Assembly: GCF_001741865.1 (NCBI RefSeq)
Contig: NZ_CP017147.1
Span: 3,215,001-3,279,000, forward strand
From: Bosea vaviloviae
GTDB lineage: Bacteria; Pseudomonadota; Alphaproteobacteria; Rhizobiales; Beijerinckiaceae
Direction: 5' to 3'
DNA length: 64,000 nucleotides
A program made the translations under genes and the position numbers. Of this stretch, positions 55,214 to 63,044 are shown one piece after another. The notes under the pieces are model-generated. The model did not search any database. It saw only the letters and a list, made by a program, of their open reading frames with translations, and was not told the DNA's origin. The number at the start of each line of letters is the position of its first letter. Position 1 is the stretch's first letter.

Positions 55214-55612
55214 ATGAAGACCCCTCTCATATTGTCCGTCGCCGTGACGGCGGCGATCTCTGGCGCGACGATCTTGGGCGCGGCTGCGCTTCATGCGCAG
55301 ACGGGCGCGAGAGCGCCGCTGCCGGCCTTCTACATGGCGGATTTCGAACTGACCGATCCGGAGGGCATCAAGCCCTATAGCGCGCAAGTGGCGTCGACCT
55401 TCGAACCGTTCGGTGGCCGCTTCATCGTGCGCGGCGGGCGAACCGCCAATCTGGAGGGCGAACCGTCGAAAGGCCGCCTCGTCGTCATCGCCTTCGACAG
55501 CATGGAAAAGGCCCAGGCCTGGTATGATTCTCCCGCCTATCGTGCGCTGAGGCCCATCCGCCAGAACTCCGGCCGGTCGCATACTTTCATCATCGAGGGC
55601 TCGGGCAGTTGA
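55214..55612 (+). CDS. exported DUF1330 family protein
   Basis: A 132-aa protein with a signal peptide (LILSVAVTAAISGATILGAA) and a DUF1330 ferredoxin-like domain (AFYMADFELTDPEGIKPYSA, GGRFIVRGGRTANLEGEPSK, RLVVIAFDSMEKAQAWYDSP, YRALRPIRQNSG). DUF1330 proteins usually are cytoplasmic; the export signal is notable. CAGGAGC lies before ATG 55214. It follows the ABM gene by ~90 bp in a probable operon. Function unknown. Confidence 0.88.
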   Translation: MKTPLILSVAVTAAISGATILGAAALHAQTGARAPLPAFYMADFELTDPEGIKPYSAQVASTFEPFGGRFIVRGGRTANLEGEPSKGRLVVIAFDSMEKAQAWYDSPAYRALRPIRQNSGRSHTFIIEGSGS

Positions 55613-55775
55613 CGCCGTTCATGCGTCGCGCACCGCCTGCTCAAGGGGCCAGGCTCATGACACGCCGATGCAAGCTCAAAGCGCCGGAATGGCTCCTCAG
55701 GATGAGGCCGAGTGAATCTCAAACGATCTCTCAGCATAGCCGCCGGCGCTGCCGGCCGGTCTTCGGGATTGCGCC

Positions 55776-56798
55776 CTATCGCGTCGCGGCCTCGGCGGCC
55801 AGCAGGGCAAGCGCCCGCTCCGCACGCGAACAGCCGGCGCTAGCGCGCACGCCGTCATAGCAGGCCTTGAGCCGGCCGCTCGCATAGGCGTTGACGACGA
55901 TCTCGTGGACATAGCTCTTGCGCACCACCGCCGGCGTGTTGGCGAGCCGCCCCGAGACCTCGCGCATGACCAGGGCAAGCTCGCGCTTCTGGTCGCCCGG
56001 CGCGGCCCCGTTCCCGCTTGCGAGCAGAAATTCCGCCGCAGCGGCATTGCCGGCGAGCATGCGCAGATCCTTGCTGCTGACGGAGCAACCCGAAACGCGG
56101 CGGAGATAGGCGTTGATCTCGCCGGCGCGAATTGGCGAGACGCTGCCATCGTCGCCACGATATTGCAGCAGCCGACGCCCCGGCAACGTCATGATGCGCT
56201 CGAGCGCGCGCGCCAGGGTCGCATCCTCGAAGGCGCAGGCGACCTGCACCCCGCTCTTGCCCCGGAACACCAGCGCGATCCGCCGGCGGGTCAACTCGAC
56301 ATGGCGCTTGAGCAGGGTCGAGGCGCCAAAGCTGCCATTGGCCGTGGCGTAAGCCTCGTTGCCGACCCGGATATGACAACGATCGATGATGGCGACCGCG
56401 CAGGCCAGCGCCTTGTCCCGCCCGAGCCCGCGCGTCCTCAGGTCGCGCGCGACGCTCGCGCGCAGCTTCGGCAGCGCACCGAGGATGCCAAGCAGCCGCT
56501 TCAATTTGCGGCGCTCGCGCCGCTTCTCCCAGGCGGGATGATAGCGATGCTGGACGCGCCCGGCCTCGTCCCTGCCGATGGCCTGCAAATGGGCCTGCGG
56601 GTCGGCTGCGATGCGGACATCCTCATAGGCGGGCGGCACCGCCAGCGAGCGAATGCGGGCGAGCGTGCCGGCATCCCGGATCGCGCACCCTGCCGCATCG
56701 CGATAGCTGAAACCCTTGCCGCGTCGCAGGCGGCGGATCGTCAGCTCGTCCGCCGCGACCTTGTGCAATCGCGTGCCTGGCTGTCGAGCTTCGCCCAT
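55776..56798 (-). CDS. DNA topoisomerase IB (poxvirus-like)
   Basis: A 340-aa type IB topoisomerase. The N-terminal DNA-binding domain includes LRRGKGFSYRDAAGCAIRDA and IRSLAVPPAYEDVRIAADPQ; the catalytic domain has IIDRCHIRVGNEAYATANGS, the Arg-rich HVELTRRRIALVFRGKSGV, SSKDLRMLAGN and the active-site Tyr in VRKSYVHEIVVNAYASG. It relaxes DNA supercoils through a 3'-phosphotyrosyl intermediate. Such bacterial enzymes are often found outside core replication operons. It is followed on the same strand by no partner gene; function in this organism probably accessory. Confidence 0.92.
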   Translation of the reverse strand: MGEARQPGTRLHKVAADELTIRRLRRGKGFSYRDAAGCAIRDAGTLARIRSLAVPPAYEDVRIAADPQAHLQAIGRDEAGRVQHRYHPAWEKRRERRKLKRLLGILGALPKLRASVARDLRTRGLGRDKALACAVAIIDRCHIRVGNEAYATANGSFGASTLLKRHVELTRRRIALVFRGKSGVQVACAFEDATLARALERIMTLPGRRLLQYRGDDGSVSPIRAGEINAYLRRVSGCSVSSKDLRMLAGNAAAAEFLLASGNGAAPGDQKRELALVMREVSGRLANTPAVVRKSYVHEIVVNAYASGRLKACYDGVRASAGCSRAERALALLAAEAATR

Positions 56799-56852
56799 GA
56801 CCCTTCGCCTATGACCCTTCGCTTGAAACGCTCCACGCGCGACGCGGAGCCA

Positions 56853-57143
56853 TTATGCCGCCTCCCGCCGCGAGGGCTTGCCGCCACGCCGGGACGGAGC
56901 TTTCCGGGACAGCTTTTGCCGGGACAGGTCCTTCCGCGACAGATCCTGCCGGGACAGCTCATCGGCGCGATTGAGATCGTCCTGCGTGAACACCGGAATC
57001 GGGTCCGTCAGAATGGCGCTGAGCACGGCGCCATCCAGCTGGCCGTTGGCGATGACGAAGGCGAGCGCCTCGCGCGTCTCACGTTCGGCGCGAAGCTGCG
57101 CAGCCAGCGCCGCGATCAACCTGTCCTTCGCCGTCCGATGCAT
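56853..57143 (-). CDS. hypothetical protein with C-terminal 5-residue tandem repeat
   Basis: A 96-aa protein. The N-terminal ~55 residues are helical (RLIAALAAQLRAERETREAL, NGQLDGAVLSAILTDPIPV). The C-terminus consists of five imperfect copies of a pentamer D/E-L-S-R-K/Q, caused by a 15-bp DNA repeat at 56891-56960, and ends Arg-rich. The repeat gives a basic, probably disordered tail that could bind nucleic acid. ATG 57143 is used; the frame is open upstream. The next gene downstream is topoisomerase IB (same strand, 55 bases). I recognise no family. Confidence 0.6.
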   Translation of the reverse strand: MHRTAKDRLIAALAAQLRAERETREALAFVIANGQLDGAVLSAILTDPIPVFTQDDLNRADELSRQDLSRKDLSRQKLSRKAPSRRGGKPSRREAA

Positions 57144-57483
57144 GACGCCACTCCCGCGCAACCCTCGCCCCATCAACGTGCCGGGCACAGGGCTGTTCCC
57201 GGGCGAGTGGTGAAGGTGAACCGCCGCGACTCATGATCCAAAGTCTTCGGCATCCAAAGTCTTCGGAGCTGTTGTGTCGAGCGGAGGGGCTAGCGGGGTC
57301 ATGCCCATAAATCGATCGCGCCGGATTTGTCTTCAGTTACCAAGTCTTCAGAGCCAAGTCTTCCGAGCCAAGTCTTCAGCTGACAAATCTTCAGTGCCAA
57401 AGGCTCTTCAGGGCCAAAGGCGCGATGAAACCCAAATCCCTCAGGGAGCTTGAACACGCTGACAAACCGGCCGTGTCGCTTAC
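57144..57483. other. intergenic region with short tandem repeats
   Basis: 340 bases with no supportable gene. Most of it is filled by the AAGTCTTC repeats listed separately (57236-57420). Translation of either strand gives only repeat-derived frames. Confidence 0.6.
57236..57420. repeat. short tandem repeats with AAGTCTTC core
   Basis: Two copies of ATCCAAAGTCTTCGG lie at 57236-57250 and 57252-57266. A second cluster at 57337-57420 contains five or six imperfect ~14-17-base units of the form CCAAGTCTTCAGAG. The pattern repeats the same AAGTCTTC word, so both clusters share an origin. No coding function is evident. Confidence 0.8.
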
Positions 57484-57558
57484 CTAGCGAAACAAAGCCA
57501 GGAGAATAATGAGCGGCAGGGGAACCCCCAACATCCAAAGTAATATGCCGCGTCCCAT
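57484..57558 (-). CDS. 24-aa hydrophobic membrane microprotein
   Basis: ATG 57558 (minus strand) is preceded by GGGAGG with a 6-base spacer. It encodes 24 residues starting MGRGILLWMLGVPLP and ending in LFR, i.e. a single transmembrane helix with a Gly-Arg N-terminus. I recall similar MGRGILLW...P.PIIIL-type peptides in other Rhizobiales, so conservation is likely but must be tested. It is divergent from another 24-aa microprotein 139 bases away. Confidence 0.7.
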   Translation of the reverse strand: MGRGILLWMLGVPLPLIILLALFR

Positions 57559-57697
57559 GATCGGGCCTCCCGTTTTATGTCTCCGCTTTGTGCCTGATGA
57601 ACCCCCGACCTTTCCGAGGGTTCCACTGTTCCTAGTGGAACCATGTCACTACCGATCTCGTTCTACAGACGTCACATGTGTGACGATGGAGGGCATC

Positions 57698-57772
57698 ATG
57701 GACGGCATCATTTATCTCGTCGGGCTCATCGTGGTCGTCTTGGCGATCCTTTCGTTCCTCGGCTTGCGATAA
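57698..57772 (+). CDS. 24-aa hydrophobic membrane microprotein
   Basis: ATG 57698 follows GGAGGG and encodes 24 residues beginning MDGIIYLVGLIVVVL and ending FLGLR, a single membrane helix. It ends 11 bases before the membrane protein gene at 57784, which suggests co-transcription. Similar short peptides are known between stress and membrane genes of alphaproteobacteria. An alternative ATG four codons upstream (57686) is possible. Confidence 0.7.
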   Translation: MDGIIYLVGLIVVVLAILSFLGLR

Positions 57773-57783
57773 GGGGCAGTATC

Positions 57784-58668
57784 ATGTCGATGGGCACAAC
57801 TGACGTCGTCGTCGTCTCCCCAACGACCGCCAAGAGCGGTGCGGACGGCTCTTATCTCGAATGGAGCGCCATTTTCGGTGGCGCGGTTCTTTCAGCGGCC
57901 ATCACCACGGTCATGGCCGCTTTCGGCTCAGCGCTGGGCCTGTCACTGATCTCAGCCGATACGACGCGCTCCTCCAGCCTGGTGGCCCTTACCGTCGCCG
58001 CAGGCCTTTGGACCATCTGGATCACCGTGTCGGCATGCTATGCCGGCGGCTATCTCGCCGGCCGCATGCGCCGCCCGGCCGGCGATGCCAGCGACCATGA
58101 ACGCCATGTCCGGGACGGTGCGCACGGGTTGATCGTATGGGCTGCCGGGGCACTGCTGGTGACGATGATAGCAAGCTCGTCGCTCTTGGGTGCAGCCAAG
58201 ACGGCAGTGACTGGCGCGGCCGCGGCTGCCGGGGGAGCAGCCACGCTGATCAACCAGCAGGCCGACCCGCTGGGCTCGGCACTGGACTCGGTGATGAGAT
58301 CCACGGGAACGACGCCCCCGACCGCGAGCGAGCGTGAGGAAGCATCACGGATCCTCATAACTGGACTCCGTTCGGGAAAGCTCGAACAGGCGGATCGCGA
58401 CTACCTCGCCACGCGCGTCGCTGCCCGGATGAATATCCCGCAGCCCGAGGCCCAGAAGCGCGTCGATGATGCCTTCGCCAAGCTTGAACAGGCCAAGGAA
58501 GCGGCCAAGCAGGCCGCCGAGCGTGCGCGCAAGACGGCGGTCATCACCGCCTTCCTGACTGCAGCCGTGTTGATGCTTGGCGCTGCCGCGGCCTGGCTGG
58601 CTGCCCAGCTGGGCGGAAAGCATCGGGACGAGGAAATCGATCTTAGCGCCTTGTTCGGCGGGCGTTGA
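57784..58668 (+). CDS. hypothetical membrane protein, 294 aa
   Basis: A protein with hydrophobic helices near residues 25-50, 60-85 and 112-135 and a further C-terminal helix (AVITAFLTAAVLMLGAAAAW). Between them lies a charged helical region (EQAKEAAKQAAERARKTA) that probably forms a coiled coil. I recall similar Rhizobiales proteins annotated as PhnA-like, with no known activity. GGGGCAGTATC precedes the ATG. It may share a transcript with the 24-aa microprotein just upstream. Confidence 0.75.
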   Translation: MSMGTTDVVVVSPTTAKSGADGSYLEWSAIFGGAVLSAAITTVMAAFGSALGLSLISADTTRSSSLVALTVAAGLWTIWITVSACYAGGYLAGRMRRPAGDASDHERHVRDGAHGLIVWAAGALLVTMIASSSLLGAAKTAVTGAAAAAGGAATLINQQADPLGSALDSVMRSTGTTPPTASEREEASRILITGLRSGKLEQADRDYLATRVAARMNIPQPEAQKRVDDAFAKLEQAKEAAKQAAERARKTAVITAFLTAAVLMLGAAAAWLAAQLGGKHRDEEIDLSALFGGR

Positions 58669-58704
58669 CCGGAGCACTCCAAAGTCAACTCCGCCATATG
58701 GTCT

Positions 58705-58747
58705 CTACAGCACCAGGCCGAATACGATATTCGGCCTGGTGCTGTAG
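58705..58747. terminator. perfect 20-bp inverted repeat (hairpin) between convergent genes
   Basis: The arms CTACAGCACCAGGCCGAATA and its exact reverse complement are separated by the 3-base loop CGA. The hairpin sits between the 3' ends of the convergent genes 57784-58668 and 58807-59697, so it is probably a bidirectional terminator or mRNA-stability element, although no T-tract follows on either side. Confidence 0.65.
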
Positions 58748-58806
58748 TCCAAATCTCGACGACGTCTCGACTTCCCTTCCCGAAGACCAGATTCCCCTTT
58801 CGAAGA

Positions 58807-59697
58807 TCAAGGCGGACAAGAACGCTCCGACCCTGGCGTGTCGGCGCTGATAAAGCGGAGCAACTCCGCAGCCAGCCTGTCAGGCGCTTCTTCAGCCATA
58901 TGATGCCCGCTATCGATGCCATGGCCGCGGAGGTCCGGTGCCCAGGGCCTCCAGATCGCCAGTACATCACCGTATAGCTCCTCCAGATCGTCGCGCAGCG
59001 ACCAGAGGCTCAACACCGGGCATCGCAGGAACTTCCCTTGGCGGCGATCCTCTTCGTCATGCAGGCGATCAATGCCGAGGCCTGCTCGATAGTCTTCGAT
59101 CATGCCATGCACCGTCCGGGGGTCGTGGATAGCGCGTTGGAAGTCAGCAAAATTCTCGATGCCCATGGCCTCCGCCGAGCCGCCATACCAAGCGTCCGGA
59201 TCGGCGAGAACGGCGCGCTCTGGCTTGTCTGGCTGCGCAAAGAAGAACCAATGCCACCATTGGCGGGCAAATCGTTCGGTGCAGCGGTCCAGGGCCTCGA
59301 TAATCGGGACGGCATCGAGAATGGCGAGATGGTTGACCGAATCCGGGTGGTCCATGGCTGTGCGGAAAGCGGTGTACGCGCCGCGATCGTGGCCAACCAG
59401 AGCAAAGCGGTCAAAGCCCAATGCCCTCATCAAGGCGATGCAATCGCGAGCCTTGGCGCGCTTTGACGAGCCGGAATGATCGACGCTATCGGGAGGTTTG
59501 TCCGACTGGCCAAAACCTCTCAAATCCGGGCAAACGACCGTGTGGGTCCGCGCGAGGATGGGCGCGACACGATGCCAAGTCGTGTGAGTGCGGGGATGTC
59601 CGTGCAAGAGCAGCACGGGTGGTCCGGCGCCGCCGTGGCGGACGCGCAGTGTCGCTTCGGGCGTTTCAATAAAGTCGAGTTGAAAATTCTCGAACAC
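58807..59697 (-). CDS. haloacetate dehalogenase-like alpha/beta hydrolase
   Basis: A 296-aa alpha/beta hydrolase of the fluoroacetate/haloacetate dehalogenase group. It has VLLLHGHPRTHTTWHRVAPI (oxyanion region), nucleophile Asp in LVGHDRGAYTAFR (Asp where esterases have Ser), RMAMDHP-type cap region, FARQWWHWFFFAQPDKPERA with Trp/His residues that bind halide, and His in SGHHMAEE. The start is GTG 59697 (VFENFQ..) or GTG 59703; a longer frame upstream is created by an 18-bp repeat and not counted. It faces the NRAMP gene across that repeat. Confidence 0.87.
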   Translation of the reverse strand: MFENFQLDFIETPEATLRVRHGGAGPPVLLLHGHPRTHTTWHRVAPILARTHTVVCPDLRGFGQSDKPPDSVDHSGSSKRAKARDCIALMRALGFDRFALVGHDRGAYTAFRTAMDHPDSVNHLAILDAVPIIEALDRCTERFARQWWHWFFFAQPDKPERAVLADPDAWYGGSAEAMGIENFADFQRAIHDPRTVHGMIEDYRAGLGIDRLHDEEDRRQGKFLRCPVLSLWSLRDDLEELYGDVLAIWRPWAPDLRGHGIDSGHHMAEEAPDRLAAELLRFISADTPGSERSCPP

Positions 59698-59749
59698 AAT
59701 CACCCCCGGTTTTGCGCTGAGACATGAACGGCGCTCGGGAGCGCGCGTT

Positions 59750-59833
59750 CCAAAATTTCTGGCCTCGCCCAAGTTTCTGGCCTCGCCCAAGTTTCTGGCC
59801 TCGCCCAAGTTTTTGATCTCGCCCAAGTTTTTG
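59750..59833. repeat. 18-bp tandem repeat, four copies plus partial
   Basis: GCCTCGCCCAAGTTTCTG occurs at 59762-59779 and 59780-59797, then with single changes at 59798-59815 (..TTTTTG) and 59816-59833 (ATCTCG..TTTTTG), with a decayed unit before and after. It lies between divergent genes 58807-59697 (minus) and 59909-61213 (plus), so copy number could change promoter spacing. Confidence 0.88.
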
Positions 59834-59908
59834 AATTCGCCAGGGAATGGGAACGCAAGCGTCAGCTCGACAGTTCTCCTCGTCGGAATGCCAAACGGAG
59901 AGAAAACC

Positions 59909-61213
59909 ATGGCAAACGTAGCTGATGGCAGTCTGGCCAAGGAGCGGGCGCTGTCTTGGCGAGGTTTTCGAGGCGCTGCCCTCTTCAAGCAACTTGGCCC
60001 TGGATTGGTCACCGGCGCGGCGGACGACGACCCCAGCGGCATCGCGACCTATTCACAGGCCGGAGCCCAGTTTGGCTTCAACATGCTCTGGACGATGGCC
60101 CTGACTTATCCGCTCATGTCCGCCGTCCAGCTTGTCAGCGCGCAAATCGGACGGGTCACTGGATGCGGGCTTGCGCAGAACCTTGGCCGGATCCTGCCTA
60201 AGTCAGTCGTCCTGGTCCTGGTCGGCCTGCTTTTCATCGCCAATACGATCAATATCGGCGCTAACCTTGCAGCCATGGGCGCTGCCGGTAACCTCGCCTT
60301 CGGCGGGCCAGCTCTCATCTACACCCTTGCGCTCGCACTCCTGTCGCTGGGCCTTCAACTCTTCGTCCCTTACGAGCGCTACGCGGTCTATCTCAAATGG
60401 CTGACACTCGTCCTGCTGGCCTATGTTGCGGTCTTGTTTGCAGCGAAGGTCGACTGGCCGGCCGTCGCCTGGGGCTTTTTAGCACCAGAGCTTTCGTTCA
60501 AAAGCGACACCGTGGCGATGGTCGTGGCGATCTTTGGCACAACGATCAGCCCCTATCTGATGTTTTGGCAAACCAGCCAAGAGGTCGAGGAGATCGAGCG
60601 GAAGCCTGTCGATGAACCGCTGCGGAAAGCACCCGATCAAGCAGATCGCCAGCTTGCGCGGATGCGGTTCGATACCTTCGTTGGAATGGCCGTTTCGAAT
60701 CTCGTCGCCATCGCGATCATGATCAGCACGGCGGCGACTCTCAACGTTCAGGGAAAGACAGAAATCAGCAGCGCAGCCGAGGCAGCCGAAGCGCTTCGGC
60801 CTATCGCAGGCGACTTCGCTTTCATGTTGTTCAGCCTCGGCATCATTGGAACTGGCCTGCTGTCCCTGCCGGTTCTCGCCGGCTCGGCAGCCTATGCCTT
60901 GGGGGAGTCGCAAGGGTGGGAATGTGGATTGGAGAACAAACCCTGGGAGGCCAGAGGTTTCTATAGCGTCATCGGCATGGCGACCGTGCTTGGCCTTCTG
61001 ATAGGCTTCTCTCCGATTGATCCGATCAAGGCGCTGTTCTGGAGCGCTGTCGTCAATGGTTTTGTCGCGGTGCCTGTCATGGCCTCAATGATGTGGGTTG
61101 CGACGCAACGGGACAATATGGGGCGCTTCGTCGCAAACATGCCGATCCGCATTCTGGGATGGGCAGCCACTGCGATGATGGCCCTCGCCGCAGCGAGCAT
61201 GCTTGTCGTTTGA
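59909..61213 (+). CDS. NRAMP-family metal ion transporter with atypical motifs
   Basis: A 434-aa polytopic protein of the NRAMP superfamily, 11 helices. The TM1 motif reads GAADDDPSGIATYSQAG instead of the D-P-G-N of classical Mn/Fe transporters, and TM6 reads GTTISPYLMFW instead of the M-P-H motif. It therefore belongs to the NRAMP-related branch whose substrate is uncertain (Mg, Al or other ions have been proposed for relatives). GGAGAG lies eight bases upstream of ATG 59909. Expression control may involve the tandem repeat in front of it. Confidence 0.88.
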   Translation: MANVADGSLAKERALSWRGFRGAALFKQLGPGLVTGAADDDPSGIATYSQAGAQFGFNMLWTMALTYPLMSAVQLVSAQIGRVTGCGLAQNLGRILPKSVVLVLVGLLFIANTINIGANLAAMGAAGNLAFGGPALIYTLALALLSLGLQLFVPYERYAVYLKWLTLVLLAYVAVLFAAKVDWPAVAWGFLAPELSFKSDTVAMVVAIFGTTISPYLMFWQTSQEVEEIERKPVDEPLRKAPDQADRQLARMRFDTFVGMAVSNLVAIAIMISTAATLNVQGKTEISSAAEAAEALRPIAGDFAFMLFSLGIIGTGLLSLPVLAGSAAYALGESQGWECGLENKPWEARGFYSVIGMATVLGLLIGFSPIDPIKALFWSAVVNGFVAVPVMASMMWVATQRDNMGRFVANMPIRILGWAATAMMALAAASMLVV

Positions 61214-61380
61214 CGTATCGCTGGCGGCATGAATGCTATCCGCGACGAGGGCCCCCAAATGGGTAGCGCGGGCCGAAAGGTTGTCTCTTTTCGAACGACA
61301 GGTTTCTTTATCATCAGCCTAACCGAGAACGACGATCCGTCTGGTGCGCCTCGGGGCTGGAAGCGATGAAGGAGCTCGGC

Positions 61381-62865
61381 ATGCGGGATGCGCAGATATC
61401 GGCGATGGCGATGGACATAGCAGGGCGTCAAGAGCAGCTTGACCGAAAGCTGCTCGAACCGGAGCCGAACCCTCGATCCCCGTCACCCGTTCTTCCTCGC
61501 AACATCCTCGTCCAGGATATTCTCGAGGCGCTGCCGGAGGCCGTCTACACGACCGACGAGAACGGGCGGATCACCTTCTACAACGCGGCTGCCGCTGAAC
61601 TCTGGGGTGTCCATCCCGAATTGGGCAGAAGCGAATTCTGCGGTTCCTGGAAGCTCTATTGGCCCGACGGCAGTTTGCTGCCCCATGACGAATGCCCGAT
61701 GGCCATCGCGCTCAGAGAGCGACGCCCCATCCGAGGCATGGAGGCCGTCGCCGAACGCCCTGATGGCAGCCGCATTCCCTTCCTCGCCTTTCCGACCCCT
61801 CTCTTCGATGCCGAGGGAAGCCTGATCGGCGCGGTCAACATGCTGGTCGACCTCACCACCCGTGCCGCCACCGACGAGGCGGCTCAGCGCTATGCCGCGA
61901 TCGTCGAGTTTTCCGACGACGCGATCCTCGCCAAGGATTTGAATGGCATAATCATCAACTGGAACCATGGGGCGGAACGGCTGTTCGGCTACACCGCCGA
62001 GGAGGCCGTCGGCAAACCGGTGCTTATGCTCATCCCCGTCGAGCGCCACGACGAAGAACCGGAGATCCTGTCCCGCATCAGGCGCGGAGAGCGTATCGAT
62101 CACTACGAGACGGTCCGCAGGCGCAAGGATGGCAGCCTGATCGAGATTTCCTTATCCGTTTCCCCCATCACCACTCGCGATGGCCGCGTCATCGGCGCCT
62201 CAAAGATCGCCCGCGATATCACGGAGCGAAGGCGCGCCGAGCAACAGCAGCATCTCCTCATCAAGGAGATGGATCATCGTATCAAAAACCTGTTCACGCT
62301 CGCCGGAAGCGTCGTGAAACTGAGCGCGCGTTCGGCAAGTACGCCGGCAGAACTTGCAAGCGCCGTTTCGGCGCGCCTGAATGCGCTGGCCCAAGCCCAC
62401 GCTCTCACCATCCCCCGAACCTCCGAAGCCAACAGCCGGATTGAGCAGGCAACGACGTTGCATACGCTGCTTCGAACCATCCTGGCGCCCTATGATGCCG
62501 TTTCCGGCGAGCATGGATCGCGTGCCGCAATCCGCGGCCCGGACATCGCGCTCGCCGGGGCTGCCGTGACGAGTTTTGCCTTGTTGCTGCATGAGTTCGC
62601 GACCAACGCCGCCAAATATGGGGCGCTGTCGTCCCCCGAAGGCCGCGTGGACATCGTCTGCAAGGAGGAGGGTGACCAATTCACCCTTGCCTGGACCGAA
62701 AGCGGTGGGCCAGCCGTGGAGCAATCGAGCGATGGCGACGGTTTCGGCACTCTTCTCGCAAGGGCCACCGTAAAGGGGCAACTTGGCGGGGAGATCGTTC
62801 GCGACTGGAGGCCGGATGGATTGTCAATTCGCCTGACCGTCGCCCGTGATCGCCTGGGCATGTAG
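61381..62865 (+). CDS. PAS-domain HWE-type sensor histidine kinase
   Basis: A 494-aa soluble kinase. Two PAS domains (ILEALPEAVYTTDENGRITF; YAAIVEFSDDAILAKDLNGI with PAC region EISLSVSPITTRDGRVIGAS) precede an HWE kinase core with phospho-acceptor His at 62275-62277 in LIKEMDHRIKNLFTLAGSVV, N-box LLLHEFATNAAKYGALSSPE and the W-T-E-S-G-G motif of the family. HWE kinases signal mainly through general stress (PhyR-EcfG) or light pathways. ATG 61381 has AAGGAG six bases upstream; ATG 61366 is an alternative. No cognate regulator is adjacent. Confidence 0.9.
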   Translation: MRDAQISAMAMDIAGRQEQLDRKLLEPEPNPRSPSPVLPRNILVQDILEALPEAVYTTDENGRITFYNAAAAELWGVHPELGRSEFCGSWKLYWPDGSLLPHDECPMAIALRERRPIRGMEAVAERPDGSRIPFLAFPTPLFDAEGSLIGAVNMLVDLTTRAATDEAAQRYAAIVEFSDDAILAKDLNGIIINWNHGAERLFGYTAEEAVGKPVLMLIPVERHDEEPEILSRIRRGERIDHYETVRRRKDGSLIEISLSVSPITTRDGRVIGASKIARDITERRRAEQQQHLLIKEMDHRIKNLFTLAGSVVKLSARSASTPAELASAVSARLNALAQAHALTIPRTSEANSRIEQATTLHTLLRTILAPYDAVSGEHGSRAAIRGPDIALAGAAVTSFALLLHEFATNAAKYGALSSPEGRVDIVCKEEGDQFTLAWTESGGPAVEQSSDGDGFGTLLARATVKGQLGGEIVRDWRPDGLSIRLTVARDRLGM

Positions 62866-62964
62866 CTCAGCCGATGGCATGAGCCGGTCGATTGTCGCGG
62901 CATGCGGGGAGGGCACGTCGTCAACGCGAGCCGGTCAGGCCGCAGGTTGATGCAGGAATACATA

Positions 62965-62984
62965 AATCATACTGTAGTATGATT
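62965..62984. promoter_or_regulatory. operator-like perfect palindrome in an AT-rich promoter region
   Basis: AATCATACT and its exact reverse complement AGTATGATT are separated by GT. The palindrome sits in the only clearly AT-rich stretch of the area (about 62958-63002), 60 bases upstream of the TIR-like gene. It looks like a repressor binding site over the promoter of that gene. No regulator gene is seen next to it. Confidence 0.6.
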
Positions 62985-63044
62985 AATTGATCTTTTTATA
63001 CCAAAGGGTGCCGAGTAGCCCCGCCAAGAAGCACAAAGAGAACC

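Noticed and set aside
57509..57772. Longer plus-strand frame joining the region to the 24-aa microprotein, starting after AGGAGAATA
   Set aside because: The upstream part is the antisense of the minus-strand microprotein and has no hydrophobic or family character; the internal ATG 57698 has its own ribosome binding site. It remains a minor alternative.
59750..59833. Possible CRISPR array
   Set aside because: The repeats are directly adjacent with no unique spacers and there are no cas genes.
59698..60042. N-terminal extension of the dehalogenase-like protein containing repeated N-L-G-E-A-R units
   Set aside because: The extension comes from translating the 18-bp repeat and part of the divergent NRAMP gene; family homology starts at the GTG near 59697.
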